Part shown: positions 23,310-36,800 of the stretch, piece after piece
Layout of the letters: every line of letters starts with the position of its first letter
How positions within the stretch are numbered: the first letter of the stretch is position 1
From: Biomphalaria glabrata
Lineage: Eukaryota; Mollusca; Gastropoda; Planorbidae
Direction: 5' to 3'
NCBI RefSeq assembly: GCF_947242115.1
Contig: NC_074711.1
Location: 38,063,765-38,127,764 of the forward strand
Length of the DNA: 64,000 nt
Translations under genes and position numbers: made by a program
Notes under the pieces: generated by a model
Databases searched by the model: none
Seen by the model: the letters and a program-made list of their open reading frames with translations, nothing else
What the model was told of the DNA's origin: nothing

Positions 23310-23722
23310 CAGGGCCGGCCCTAGCATTTGCGGGGCCCAATGCGAAACGGATCGCGCGGGGCCTAGTCTGGGTAGGGAAAAGCATAATGTCAAATTTTTT
23401 TTTTTTTAATTAGAAAATAGGCCTACTTTCGTCTTTGCAATAAATTTTTATCAAATGAAAGCTCGCAATGCCACTTTTTATTTATTGGCACCCCAAAATG
23501 TCAATTTTGTCTATTCTTCAGGAGATTTGAATAAATTCAAAAAAAGTTCAGGACTTTATCGTATATTTTGCATTTTCATGAGATTTCCTGGAGGACCTGA
23601 AAAATCAGGAGGTCGCGAAAACCCTGTTATTTTATATACGTTATAATTGTTTAATTTAATAATGTACACTTGGAATTAGCGCGGGGCCTATGAAAGCGCG
23701 GCGCCCATTGCGACCAGCACTG
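23310..23722. mobile_element. Non-autonomous hAT nested in the larger hAT
   Basis: A 413-bp element starting CAGGGCCGGCCCTAG and ending GCGACCAGCACTG; the outer ~11 bases pair as imperfect inverted repeats. An exact 8-bp duplication, TCTACTAG, flanks it (23302-23309, 23723-23730). It has no transposase. It inserted after the host hAT did. Confidence 0.9.
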
Positions 23723-24048
23723 TCTACTAGGAACTTAAACAATTCGTCCACTTCTGGTTGTCTTGACTGAACAAGCTCTCTAGACGTTGGTCTATAACTG
23801 TCTGTTTCGTTTGTTGCTACAGTTTGCAGTTCATTGTCTTCATCGGTATCATAGTACCCAGAGATGTCTTCATCGAAACTCTTATTTAAAAAAAGTGTTG
23901 ATTTCTTCTGTATGTTTTTCCATTGTTTGTCTTTATGATGTAATATCTGGGTGATGGATGTTTTTTTTTTATGACAACTGCTTTCTGCCATGTTTGACCT
24001 AGACGAACTCTCCGACAGAATAATCTTTAGGTAGTCTTGCTTTTGCAT
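23723..24048 (-). other. Unassigned open stretch inside the hAT
   Basis: About 108 codons remain open on the minus strand (residues rich in S, K, E, with GYYDTDEDNEL), starting at the ATG of 24048 and running into the nested element. It is opposite in direction to the transposase remnants. I do not recognise it; it may be a second hAT-borne gene or chance. Confidence 0.3.
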
Positions 24049-25379
24049 CGTATTTCACTTAGCTTTTCATCTGTCGTTCGTTGAGTAATGTCTCTGCATT
24101 TTCAGCTACCAATGGTTTCAATAGTTTGTGATCAGTTGGAATGACTCCCTGAGTCTTCTACTCGTCAGCAGTTGTGATGGTGAATGCGGCAGTCCACTTA
24201 TCGGAGTATTTCTATACTCGAGCATAACGAGATATGGATCTTTCCCACTTTTGTATACTCTGAATCCTTTTGCTTTCGCACAAAACATAAACAACCAACA
24301 ATGACGTAATGCCATATAATATTAGCACAGAATCTTCTTCATGCAGTGGAAAATTACGAATTTTTTGCCTATCTTGAATTCTGGTCAAAGCTCCTGTGCC
24401 CAATTAATATAGTTCGGAAGAAACTACAAAAGTCTGGACTGCATATACGGGAATCTGCTAAAGAAATTAGTACCCTTTCATGTTTTCTGCAAAATGATGA
24501 GAAACTGACAAAAACCCAATCCATCGAAAAAGCAAAAGAAGGTAGTGAATACTATGGATTCCCTGTAATCAAAACAACCATATGAAAGAAAAGACTTGAT
24601 GGGAAGTTGAGTTCTAATGTAGGACTGTCAATACAACTGCAATTCAAACGTGTTGTGACAGAAGTGCTGGACAGATATCATATGGAGATGAAGGGCAGAT
24701 TCCAAAGGCTGAAAAGAAAATGGATACCTTTGGGTTTCTTCTTGAACCAAGACACCTGTTAGAAGACACGCTTGTGACAAACTGTGCTACTTTTCCTGTT
24801 TGTATGATGAAATAAATGGAAAATCGCTTTTTCAATGATGTCATTGATACACTAGCACTTTTCATCAACAAACAGTAATACAATCACCAATAGACATATT
24901 GAGGAAACAGGCTTCATATGGGAATTACGTGTGCTCTGACTTTGCAACCTCCTCCGAATACCGCTAACTCAGGCCATTTCCATTACGTCAAGTGAGAGAT
25001 CATTCTCAAAGCTCAAGCTCATCAAAAAGTATCTCAGGAGCACAATGACGCAAGAAAGACTTATCATGGTTTTAATGTCAGTGAAGTCACAAATACTAGA
25101 AAGTATCGATATAGTTGATGTTATAGATGTCTTTGCTGTACAGAATGCACGACGTGAAGCGATATCAATTTAGATTTGTCACTTGTGCATTATTTAACTA
25201 ATAAACAAAGATATTATTCATTAAAAGAGTCTTGATGATTACTTTTTGTTAAGTTTACTGATATACTGAACCAATTTGATTTGGGGCTTATATATTTTTG
25301 CGTACATTATCTCATGTCATATGTCGAATGTCAAAATGCAAGGGGCCCCCAAATCCCTAGTTACGCCCCTGATATTTTT

Positions 25380-26160
25380 TTTTACATTTTGTTAATTGTG
25401 AAATTAAATTGTGTTTTCTGGTATACTAGCTACTAAAACAACAAAAAAACTTATATTTTCATTTATAAGGTTAGGACTACACATTGTATGTATATATCTC
25501 ACACAAGTGACTTTTTATACACTGGGCCACTCAGCCAGTGCGCCCCCAGCTATTGACATGACAACTAGTTATTGTGATTAACATCACCAAGAAAACAATG
25601 TTTGACCAAGTACCGGTACTATTGTACTGTTCAGCACTTTGAGGAAAAAACAAACAAACGCTTGAATATTTTTTTTAAAAACTAATTTCATTTTGAATTC
25701 CTTTACAGGAGAAGCAGATCAAAACAATCACACATGGATTTCAATTAGTTTCTTTTTATTTAACAATGTCAAAAATGAAGCCTTTGATTTTGTAACATTA
25801 AACTTAGATGTGTTGGACTGTTTCTAACTTACACCTTAATTAAGGAAAATGTTTTTAAAAAATCAACAAATTAGCCAATCAATTTATGAGTGGATATAAC
25901 TTAAAGCTACAACACTGCTCCTCTACTGATGAGACTTTTAGTACGTCAAAACATCTGTTATCATTGTGTGTAAGTAAAAGGCCACCAAAATAAGGTCGAA
26001 GACTATAAATGGTTTAGACTCTTTATAAGATCAGCAATGATCAGCAGGGAACGTTAGGAAGCTCGAGAGAAAGAAACAAAATAAATAAAACACCAAAGCA
26101 AGTCAGCCATTGAAGTCAACAAATATTTAGTAGTGCAACATCTTTTGAAACTGTAAGGGG
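25380..26160. other. Intergenic stretch, nothing recognised
   Basis: AT-rich sequence between the hAT and the minisatellite. No domain-bearing ORF, tRNA or terminal repeat seen. Confidence 0.6.
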
Positions 26161-26545
26161 CACAATGTAGTCACAATGTAGTCACAATGTAGTCACAATT
26201 TAGTCACAATGTAGTCACAATGTAGTCACAATTTAGTCACAATGTAGTCACAATGTAGTCACAATGTAGTCACAATGTAGTCACAATTTAGTCACAATGT
26301 AGTCACAATGTAGTCACAATGTAGTCACAATTTAGTCACAATGTAGTCACAATGTAGTCACAATGTAGTCACAATGTAGTCACAATTTAGTCACAATGTA
26401 GTCACAATGTAGTCACAATTTAGTCACAATGTAGTCACAATTTAGTCACAATGTAGTCACAGTGTAGTCACAGTGTAGTCACAATGTAGTCACAATGTAG
26501 TCACAATTTAGTCACAATGTAGTCACAATTTAGTCACAATGTAGA
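26161..26545. repeat. 11-bp minisatellite, 35 copies
   Basis: Unit CACAATGTAGT repeated head to tail without length change. Nine copies carry T instead of G (CACAATTTAGT) and two carry CACAG. The variant copies are spaced every 2-6 units (order GGGT GGT GGGGT GGGT GGGGT GGT GT GGGGGT GT G), which suggests growth by duplication of blocks. Confidence 0.97.
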
Positions 26546-28637
26546 TATAGTTTTTTTAAAAGTGATGAGCTGAAAAATGTAGACACCATCCATAAGATAG
26601 TAAGACAGCAATTTAATTATCACATTTGAAACATTAGAGTTCATGAACTTGCTTGAAACATTCAGATTATTTGCTGAAAGACTGTACATAACAAAATCAT
26701 TATCATTGATAGGCTGAACAAATAGACATAGAAATACAAATCTAAACAAATGGATAAAATCTTCTATGTAACAATAAATTATCATCAAATTCTGGAAATG
26801 GGACTGCAGAATGTGGATTTCAAGTTGAGCTAGGCTTCAAATGAATAATTCTATTGCACCCGCAATAAAGACTAGCTCAAAAATAAATTAAAAAGTGTGC
26901 ATACATTTATAGCATTGAGAGGACAGTTGATTCAATTTATGGAACATGAGGAAAGGGTCAGATTACAGAAAACATCAAATTACTTAGGTTCACTGTACTT
27001 CAAAGTAAATTCTATTTATAAGGTAATTAAATATTTTCTTAGACACTTTCAAGGGTATAAAATAAACAATAGATGTACAAGAAAAATGTATTGTTCTGAA
27101 AAAATACAAACCATGATTTCAGCTTTTACATACTGCTGCCATACTAAATGTAAATAAATAACAATTTAAGCCTAGCTACATTCTAAAAGTAGATGTACTA
27201 CAGTTTATAGTAATACATAACCAAGTCATGAGTGTTGAATTATGAAGTCTCCAACTATCAAGAGTCAAATGCACACACACTATCAATTTTATAATTTGTT
27301 TAAAATGAGCTGCCTAGCTCATTTCATTTCAAATCGTAGATAGAAGAAAAAAGCTCACAATATTATTTTCCATACCTGTGGATAACAGTATTAGAAAATA
27401 CATTTGCAAGGATATAATAAACAGATACCAGTAACCTCGTATGAAAAATGGGCTTCAGAGGTTATCAAAAGTTTGTATCTGATTAGGATCACAGAACATG
27501 AACAATCAACATAACTGATACAAATGTAGCTTTAAAAAAAAAGAGTTGAGAATCAAAACAGCTAATTACTAGTCACCTCTGAAACAAAGTACCAGAAATA
27601 GTAAAAACATAAAAATATTGTTTTGCAGCGTTTGTCCAAAAAAAAAATTATTTTGGGTGTGCAGACAAAATAAATTTCAAGCCAATGTTTCGCTTACAAG
27701 GTTTTGAAACAGCAAGCTGTGAAAATGTAAAACTATTTGTAAATTTAAGTATAAGACATATAAAAACCAGTAGCTATATTATCCAATAATCCATTTTCTC
27801 TATAGAAATGAGGTTTACAAAACAAAATCTTAACTCTAAAAATATTAATTGAAATAAATGACTAGATTAACTCTTTCTCTCCCAAACAGCGATGCCATCG
27901 CTGATTTGATCCCATTAAATTAACTTAATTTGGGGGTTTGTAAAATTTAATTCGTTTTATACATTAAAAAAAAACCCATCTATTCCAATTAAAACATTTT
28001 CAGATTAAAAGAGAACCATTATTGAAGTTTAACCCTAACATGCTAGTGAAATACAAATGAGAAAAAGGAATACTTCCTTCTGAACATGGAAAATAATTAT
28101 GGAGAGATAGAGTTAACATGATGTGGTAGCATATAGGTTTCTAAATTTGGAGTCCCAACTATAATTCCTAGTAAAGGCTAAGGAATTTAAGGGCATCCCT
28201 GAGTACACCAACCTTTTATGAGGACATTAAGTTGGTTGAGGCATTGGCTGTGATCCTTATTTTAAAAAAAACCCAGCAAAGTTTTGCATTTACTCCACAG
28301 ACAGCTAAGTCTCCAAAGGAAAACTGCAGTAACATATGGATAAACCTAGAACATAATACTGGAACATTAACAAAAAAATTATTTCAATGAATAAACATTT
28401 CATTCCTTTTCTTTAACAGTTAACAAAGTAAGAGGTAAGATGAATGAAAGAAGCTAAGAGATACAATATGCTTTATTTTGTATGCGCTAACATTATGTCA
28501 AAGACAAAACAACAACAACAATATCTCTTTGCACATTTACATTGCACAAGTAATACCTCAAGGAAGAAGGCAAGGAAGAATAATGGAAGGATACGAAGAA
28601 CAGGTTTGACTTAACTACAGATTCACTGAGAGACTAA

Positions 28638-28765
28638 GACATTGATCCTTTAGGAAATTTGTTGTGATTACAAGGACTCTTTTCTCATATAAAGACAACA
28701 CAACAGAAACATACACATAAATAGAACATACACAACATAGAAAGTTCATTCAGCGACTACACACA
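28638..28765 (-). mobile_element. LINE 3' UTR-like segment, second copy
   Basis: Matches 20120-20245 over ~125 bp (GACAACACAACAGAAACATA and TTCAGCGACTACACA). No coding part adjoins, as expected for a severely 5'-truncated insertion. Confidence 0.55.
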
Positions 28766-30509
28766 GTGGTCTGAGAAAGTTATGCCATGCCTTTCAATTT
28801 CACTACTACAGAGCACAATACCAGGTTGATAAAAGCAAGAGAATGTGTTATAATATCATATACTGAATTGCTTAATCTACAGATTCACCAAGAACTGCAC
28901 TCATATCTTAAATATTACAGATGTTCCTTTTCAAAAGAAGATTATAAAATCCTATGCAGGGGATTAAACCAGAAGACAATCAGCTTTAGAAAGACCAAAA
29001 TAATTTTGGGAAACCTCATTGGTATTCCAGAAAATCTACAAGTTGAATGGACTGAATAGCATATAGATTTAGTTCTTTAAATATTGCATTAAATTATTTT
29101 CTAAAAAAGAATAAAATAGCTAAATACTTAAAAATGGTTTCTTATAACAAATGGTTTGTCCCAGAGCAATGTTGATAAAATATTAACACACAGATAGTAC
29201 ATTTTGAAAATGGATGCTTGAGCTGAAAGTCAATGATTTGTACAAAGATACTAGTGTATGTTCTGAGAATAGTACTTTTATCTTTCAGCTTCTACAAGCA
29301 AGCATCAACAGAAATTGTAGCCAATGGTTTAAAACTGGAAGTGAAGCCTGAGACCTTCAGCTAGTGACCATTTTCCTGAAGTGATAGGTAGTTATCTGAT
29401 CTGGTTGACCTATATCTCACTTTGCTATTTTGCAATTGGTTATTTTCTAATTGTAGCCACAAGAAATATTGCATTTCAAAGACAAGCCTTATTATTATTA
29501 TTACTATTTTCTAATTCTCAAATTTTCTTGTCTAGTCATGAACAAAAGCATTAGGAGCTAAGTTCTAACACACAAAGTGTTGATTTATTGTGAAGTTAAT
29601 GTGTCTGCTAATTGTGCAAACCTCAGAAAAAAAGCTATCTGTTAACTTACTGCATTACATTTCTGTATCTATTTTATTTATTCTCTATCTATCAAGCATG
29701 ACTCTCAAAATTAAAGCCTCATTATCTACTTATCAAATCTTCCATTTGCAGTAAATACAAATTTTCTATGGCATAAAAATTCCTTTTGGTAGTTTACCTT
29801 TCGGTGGTTTAGTTATTTGCCAGTAATTAATATATTTCTGGTGTTCCCATCACTACCAGGACATCTTTAATCTCCTGAGGGTTTTTGCAAGCCAAGTTCA
29901 GTTCATACATCACATATCAGTTCAGTTCCTTTTTTATTGTGACTTACTCTGCACAGTCCTCAGGATAAAAGTTGGCAGTTTTGTTGAACTTGGCAATAAC
30001 AACATAACACTGCAAAACTCCTGAACCAGGAACACTGAGCTAGTAGGATTTGTTCCTAGGATAATATGATAACAGAAGAATTCTCCATATGGCAAGGCAA
30101 GCCAAGTTCTATCTTGTCATGTTTGTAATCCAAAGATCACATATATAAAAAGTATTGGTATAAAAATAGAGAAAGTAACTTAAGAAATGTTTTCAGTGGT
30201 CACTATGCTATCCAATGCAAACTAGTTTGACATACTAAAAAGGTATGACCAATATCTCTCACTATCACTAATCACTTCAACAAGCGATGCATACAATAAT
30301 GTATTTAATACTCCTATCCTTAATTGATTCAGAGCACCATTTACCATAGATGCCCTTTTATTTTTTCAAACAATGAACTGGAACAGTTACCGGTAAATCA
30401 TTTGTTGAGTGAAATACTTGTCAGGAACATCTGAGCATGACTGGTCTAAAACTGCACATCTGGCTTTATAGGTCATGTGGTATGAATTTCAGACTGTAGT
30501 TCCAAATGT

Positions 30510-30605
30510 GAAACCTACCCACCATCCTCCCCTGCTGTTCTACAGAAGGTTTGAGCTAGGACATAATAATCTTCATTTCTGAAGGAACATCCTAACCTAA
30601 TAAAA
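30510..30605 (+). mobile_element. Decayed SINE body (family of 19841)
   Basis: The series CCATCCTCCCCTGCTGTTCT, AGGTTTGAGCTAGGA, CTTCATTTCTGAAGGA tracks the body of the SINE at 19841-20020 with many substitutions. The head is not recognisable. Confidence 0.5.
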
Positions 30606-30807
30606 CAAATCATTATATATTGAGCAAACAAATGTATAATATGGAAACAATACTTTTTTTTTTCTCTATTACTGGTAAGGTAAAACAACTCAAAGACCAA
30701 AATAAGTTATTTTCAATGCAATAGACCTATTCTAATTATTAAGATCAAACGATATAGCATATTTTTTTTTATTAACAGTAGAGATCAATTTATAAATGAA
30801 AGACTCA

Positions 30808-33800
30808 TCACCAAATAGTCCACGGAGGTCTTCTGGCAGCTGTGTGTGGTTTCCCTGTTAAATTGATAGGTATATTGATAAGCGCCCTATCAGTTTGTAG
30901 CATATAAAGCTGTCGTCTGATCATTGCTCTAGAAAATCAAAAAGGTAAAAAATTTTCAGCAGTGAGACTTTGATTAATATATCTATTTCATTTAAGTCAT
31001 ATGGTATGCAGAATTATAATACAAATCACTGATATACATCTTTTGGACTGAACATGTCATTGCCATGACAGAATATAACTGCTACTTTCATCCAGTTTGA
31101 TATTATTACAGAAAACGTGTCTGTTAGAACTAATACTATAGTTTGATTCTAAAAACAACACAGACTAGGACAGTGTGAATTTACAAAGGACTGACAGTGA
31201 AAAAAATATTAAAATAGTTTGTGGTCTGAACCATGTGTTACCAAATGTGCTCAATTTTAGAAAATTAAAATGTAAACACTCTTAAGATCTTCTGAAAAAG
31301 AAGTAACTTTTTAGCCTAATTAAAAAGTAAAAAAGTAAAGTTCCCCTTTCAGACCTTGCAGTCAATAGGGTAGATGATGTTAAGGTCATCTGTTTTTTTG
31401 GCCAGCACAACAACCAACCGACTTTATTTTACCCAACTTAAGTCAGGTACCCATTAGTGCTGGGTGGAATCAGGGACGCCCTAAAAATCCTGAAGTTCAA
31501 AATCCCAGTCTTCACAGAGATTCAAACAACAGGGTTTGGAAGCCAGCGATTAACCACTCAGCCACCACCCCTCCCTTTAGACTAATAAAATGTTCTAAAC
31601 CTTTCCATTATTTCCTATTTGAACTTTGGAACAAATAAAATCAATACTTGGAGACAAGTAAAATTACATTTGAGAAAAATGAACAAGGTGAAAAATTACT
31701 GACAGATTTGTATATAGAGTTAAGTGTTAGAAAGAGCACGATAAAAAAAAAATGCTACATGCCAACTGTGTAGTGGTATGAGAAATATGATTTTGTAGCC
31801 TTTATTTTTTACCACTTATCAAAACAACTTAATCTAAACAATAATTGAATATTTGTAGAATGCTATGTAAAACAAAGAACATATTCCATTAGCTCTTATT
31901 CAAAATGTCTTTTGTTCATCATTACTAGACTAAGAGATGGTAAGAAAGGATGCATACAATTTCTCTAATTGTTCTTGCAAGCAAGACTAAATCTAAACAA
32001 CATTTCTGATCTATGAATGAAATGAAAAACATTCTCACCCATCTTTCCCTAGAAGAAAATACGCTGGAATGTGAACAATTCGATGCGTTTCATCATCTAT
32101 CATTTCAATCATACTGTTGTCATTGTTCTCGTCATTGTCAAATATAATGGCTGCTAAAGCTCCAGCTTTTTCTGCCGTCTTGCTTTTAGCTAGGAATGAA
32201 CATTCGCTGTACATGCAAGACAAAAAAAAAATGTTTCCACACATATTCACATCAAATTAGAATTTAAAATATAGTCAAACATTTCATCTACCAATCACAC
32301 ATTTATGTAGCACTAATTCATTTGTAATGAAACTTAATTCTTTGACTCAAGTTCTGTTGATCAAGCAAAAGTTGTTGAGTCAACCACAAGAACTTTCGTG
32401 ACAATGACATTAACTTTATATTAATAATAACAATTATTATAAAGGCACAAAAAGGCAGCACATCCAGCTTTATCAGAATCTGTTTTTTATTGACAAAAAA
32501 AAAAGTCTGAGATAATCATTGACATTGACCACTATTTCACAATGGTAAAAAAAAAAAATAAAAAAAATAAAAAAATATGAAAGCTACACTAAGTGGCTAT
32601 GCGAAAAGTATAAAATAAAAATATTCTGGTACTCTATTGTCATATCATTCACAGTAATGAGGTAAATAGAATCTTTAAGAGTCTGAATAAGTTAATTACA
32701 CCTGAAATTATTTGTTTTATAATTGTGCAATTAACATAAAGATTCCACAATTTTTAATAAAGTAATACTTTGAATATATAGCTACAAGGAACAACAGTGT
32801 GCATTCATTCCAAAATCATTGAAAAACAAAAAAAAAGCACCTACCCACGACGTATCAGGACCACTGCACCATGGATCTCATTTAAAAGATCTTGACAAGC
32901 ATCTTCTGGATCAGCTAATATTAACTCTACATCTTCATGAAGTTTATCCTTTGAGAAACAGAATGGAAGATTTAGAACCATTAAAACAGGTAATAATATT
33001 ATTCTAGCCAACTGTACTAAGCATAAGTATCTTGTTTAAATTTGTTTTTTTTGGTCAACTTCTTATTCAATCATCCCTCAATATCTCTACAATAGTAAAT
33101 GAGTGTGTGTGTGTGTGTGTGCTAACATAATCATGATGAAACATCAATTCTTCAATGCTGAGATGTTATCACTCTATTTGGACAAAAATATCCTGGTCTT
33201 ATATGATTTGTTTCATTGCTACAGCTGACACCTGTGCTTTGCAGAAGTGAAGAAGTTGAAATATATTCTGTCTTTGCACACAAGTTGGTCTTGAGACTAC
33301 AATGTTTGATTTTTTTTTCTTTTCAAGTGTGGTCTTTTAACCACACTGGCAAGTTCTTCAAAAGTTGGTCTTAAGACAACAATGTTTGAAATGTGTTCTT
33401 TTCAAACGTGGTCTGTTAACTACACCATATAAGTTCTTCAAAAGTTGACAACTTTGAAAAAAACTAGATTCAACTATCACTGCAATGTTTGTTCATTGTG
33501 TCTTTCTTAAGTATTTGTCTTGTTGTGTTCACTTTGTTGTCTTCCTAAGGATTTAAGTATTTGTCTTGTGATCACTTTGTTGTCTTCCTAAGGATTTAAA
33601 TAGTTGTCTTGTATTCACTGTGCCTTCCTAAGGATTTAAGTACTTGTCTTGTATTCACTGTGTCTGACCTTTCATGTCAACTTTCTGCTAAACAGGTTTA
33701 TAATAAATTAATCATGAATATAAAGTAAGCTTGTAATTAATAGGCATAAAAAATGTCCGACATACAAACACTGTTCCAAAATCTTTGGCTTGTTTAAGTT

Positions 33801-36800
33801 TGAAAGTATACATCAAAGACTCAGGCCAAGTAATTTCAAAATAGACAGACTCCTCAAATACTACATAGTAATTTGGTGCAGTGGCTATCTCTTCAGCTGA
33901 TACTGAAATATAACAACATATTAATGATCCATGTAGTGCAAAATGAAGTCCCGGTTTTGTTAAAAAAAAAAAAAAGAACAATCAAATCTATTTTTACCTA
34001 GAGTATCTAAATCTAGTAAAATATATAACATATCACACACACACAAAAGTTTATGAGGAATTTTAATTATCACCATCATCATCAAACTCCATATCAGTGA
34101 GAGCTGGAGAGGTTTAAGTCTTCTCTTCCAAAAGCCCTGTACAGGTACAAAACATGCTGTGTACATGGCAGATATGTCTCCATACAGGTTAAGAGCATGG
34201 ACTTCCCAGACTTCACAATGAGTGGTAAAGCAATAGGCTCTTGAACCGGAGGATGCCTGCTTCAGATATTCTGATATTAATAACAGTTAGCTCAATTGGT
34301 AGAGCATCAGACTTTAAATCTAAAAGTCAAGGGTTTAAGTCTCTAATCGTGTCACAACCTTTATTATTTTTATATTATTTTTTTTTAAATAGCGTTTTTC
34401 GTACAATTTAATTTAAAATATCATAGAATGAGTGTGTTAGTAGGGCGATTTAAAGCGGGCCATTCCAATTAAACGTAAATATATATACTAGAAAACACTG
34501 CCCGAAAGAATCATTGAAATTCACAAAAATAAGGGGGAAGTACAGCATTTGCATTATGTAATAAGAAAAAAAAAAGGGTCAACCCAAAAAATATCTAGAG
34601 CCTATCAAATATTTCAAATAAAACTGAAAAGCAGACAAATAGTCATATAGTGTAAATAAGACTAGGCCCTATTTGTTATGCAGGAGGATTTGGGAGGGGG
34701 GGGGGGGGGGGAAGAAATGATACTTGAATTTATGGGCTGGTCCAATTCAATATATATAATAGATAATAAAATTTGATTGTTGAAGGAGTGTATGGGCGAG
34801 TGTTTACCTGTGGGCCTTTATAATTTTATTGTTATAAGTAAGGATAAAATGGGAGGGGTCAAATCCATGGCAAAAAAAACAAAAACAAAACATATAGCCT
34901 GGGAACAAACCAATGGGCAAAGCCAGTGGATAAGTTATAAATAACTTAAATAAGGTAATAATAATATAAAATTATTTTTAAAAATTTTTTTTTTTAGATT
35001 TTGGTGTTTATCATAGACTTTACTTTTTATAATCAAAGAGATGGTCTGGTATTTAGCTTAGACTCTTAATCTTAAATTAAGACTCTTAATAGATCTATAA
35101 ATCTGAAGACAATTTTAGAAGCATAAGTAGATTATTATAATTATATTCTGCAGTCTAGATAGAAAATTTAAAATAATAACAAGTATAGAGTATAGATCTA
35201 GAAAATAGATTACAGATCTAAAATCTAAACTAATGGATAAAAAATAGATATCTAAATCTATAGAGTCAACTATAGACTATAAACAATATATTATAGATAT
35301 AGATCTAGTTAAATCTAGTTATTCTAGTATAATGATATTCTGGATAATAGATCTATTACTGATATTAGTGATAGTGATATATATAGATCTAGACTTCTAG
35401 CTAGCGGTATGATCATGTTTTAGCTGGCGGCCGCCATATTAAAATGATGATAGCAACAGCTCCCAGGCAACCAATTGTTGCCAGATGGATTTTGTTGGTT
35501 AAAATAAATAAAATGAGTTATAGTGTGCTGCCAACTATTACATAAATAAAATCTGAATACATTTAGATAAGAGGGAATGTAGACCTATTTATTTAAACAG
35601 GAAATAGATGTACATTTTACTAGTGTGAATCTATATTATTTCTCAATATTTTATTTTGTATGTGTTGGTGTAGATTGAGTTTGTTAAGGATACATGTTTT
35701 TGTGTTCTATTGAATCTGAAAAAAAAAAAAAAAAAATCGGTATTTTTTGTTTTTTCACATAGATCTAGATGTTCTTTTTTTTTTAAATTTGATGATGCTT
35801 TATTCATTATGTGTGTGTATGTACATATGTGTGTATATATGTGTATGTGTGTGCGTACGTACTTGCGCGTGTATTTTATATGAAATTATTGAGAGTTAAA
35901 AAATACTTAGCTTATCAAGTATCTTATTAATGGTAAAACAATTAATGAGATATATTAATTCCACCATCCCCTCCTTTCTCATTCTAGGCAGGGGACTAGA
36001 CTAAGGTAGATTTATCAGTACCATTATTTTAGTACATTTTAGTTTAGAAAACGATTTTAAGGCGGTAGAGGAGACAAGTGCACGCTGACACAGTACCGCT
36101 ATAGCTTAAAATCCGTCAATGTGCACATTACTTGGCTAGTCTTTGGTTTGAGTTGGACATTAGAGTTGCATTAAAGAATAATCCATTTGGTTTATTGGCT
36201 TGACCACATAACAGACGTTGTTACGGATAAACAGTATCCATGCCACAGCAACAATTGCGTGGGAGGGTCAACACAAACGTTACAAAGACACCCTTAAGAG
36301 TTCTCTCAAGGAGTGTGAGGGAAACGCTATAGCTCTGGGTCCTTTCTTATTGACTGCGGCCGTGAGTGTCGTGTTTCATGATATAACGCAAGGAGCTTGG
36401 TAATTAACAAAGAACGTAGATCTAAGATTAAAAAAAAAAAAAAGGAAGGTGAGAAATGAAGCAGGCATATCTGCAGCAATCCATGCCATCTATGTGGTCG
36501 GCTTTTTAAAAGAAAAAATGGACTCCAAAGCCATCGTCAAATTCATAGAAAATGGGAAATAATCTCATCTTCAGCTACGAAGGAGGAGCCATATATTTAA
36601 GCTAGCTAATCTGCTCATTAACTGATTAGCTACAGGTTACGTTAATGTGCAAAAATCGACATTTTTCCTCTAGATATAGGCCTACTGTTTAGGTACCGTT
36701 AATGTTAGGGTTAGGATAGAGTTAGGTTTATCTAGGTATGCAAGCTCCTGCAAATAACTACAAAATAATACTTTAATTTATTAAGCGCTGTTAACAAAGC

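Larger units (their letters stand above)
22619..25371 (+). mobile_element. hAT DNA transposon with 8-bp target duplication
   Basis: Terminal inverted repeats begin CAGTGGCGTAACTAAG on the left and end CCCTAGTTACGCCCCTG on the right. An exact 8-bp duplication, ATATTTTT, flanks it at 22611-22618 and 25372-25379. Plus-strand pieces of a hAT transposase remain: EFWSKLLCPINIVRKKLQ (24346-24585), LDRYHMEMKGRFQRLKRK (around 24660) and the C-terminal dimerisation block SSERSFSKLKLIKKYLRSTM (about 24985-25170). Frames are broken, so it is inactive. It holds a nested hAT at 23310-23722 and a 61-bp direct repeat (23180-23240 and 24264-24324). The same terminal repeat occurs on the element at 47381. Confidence 0.93.
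26546..30807. other. Downstream flank of PRADC1
   Basis: AT-rich sequence with no convincing gene. The 90-codon frame at 28787-29059 has no recognised domain. Contains a LINE 3'-tail copy (28638-28765) and SINE remnants (30510-30605). Some of it may be PRADC1 3' UTR on the minus strand. Confidence 0.5.

Noticed and set aside
26161-26545. CRISPR-like array
   Set aside because: Units are contiguous with no spacers, and the genome is an animal's; it is a minisatellite.
26897-27157. 86-codon plus ORF
   Set aside because: AT-driven composition (K, I, Y, N) with no family resemblance.
28787-29059. 90-codon plus ORF downstream of PRADC1
   Set aside because: No recognisable domain; directly follows a LINE 3'-tail segment and sits in AT-rich non-coding DNA.
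35400-35470. ATGGCGGCCGCC on the minus strand as the PRADC1 start
   Set aside because: The frame stops after six codons; the exon at 44143-44305 fits phase and signal-sequence expectations better.
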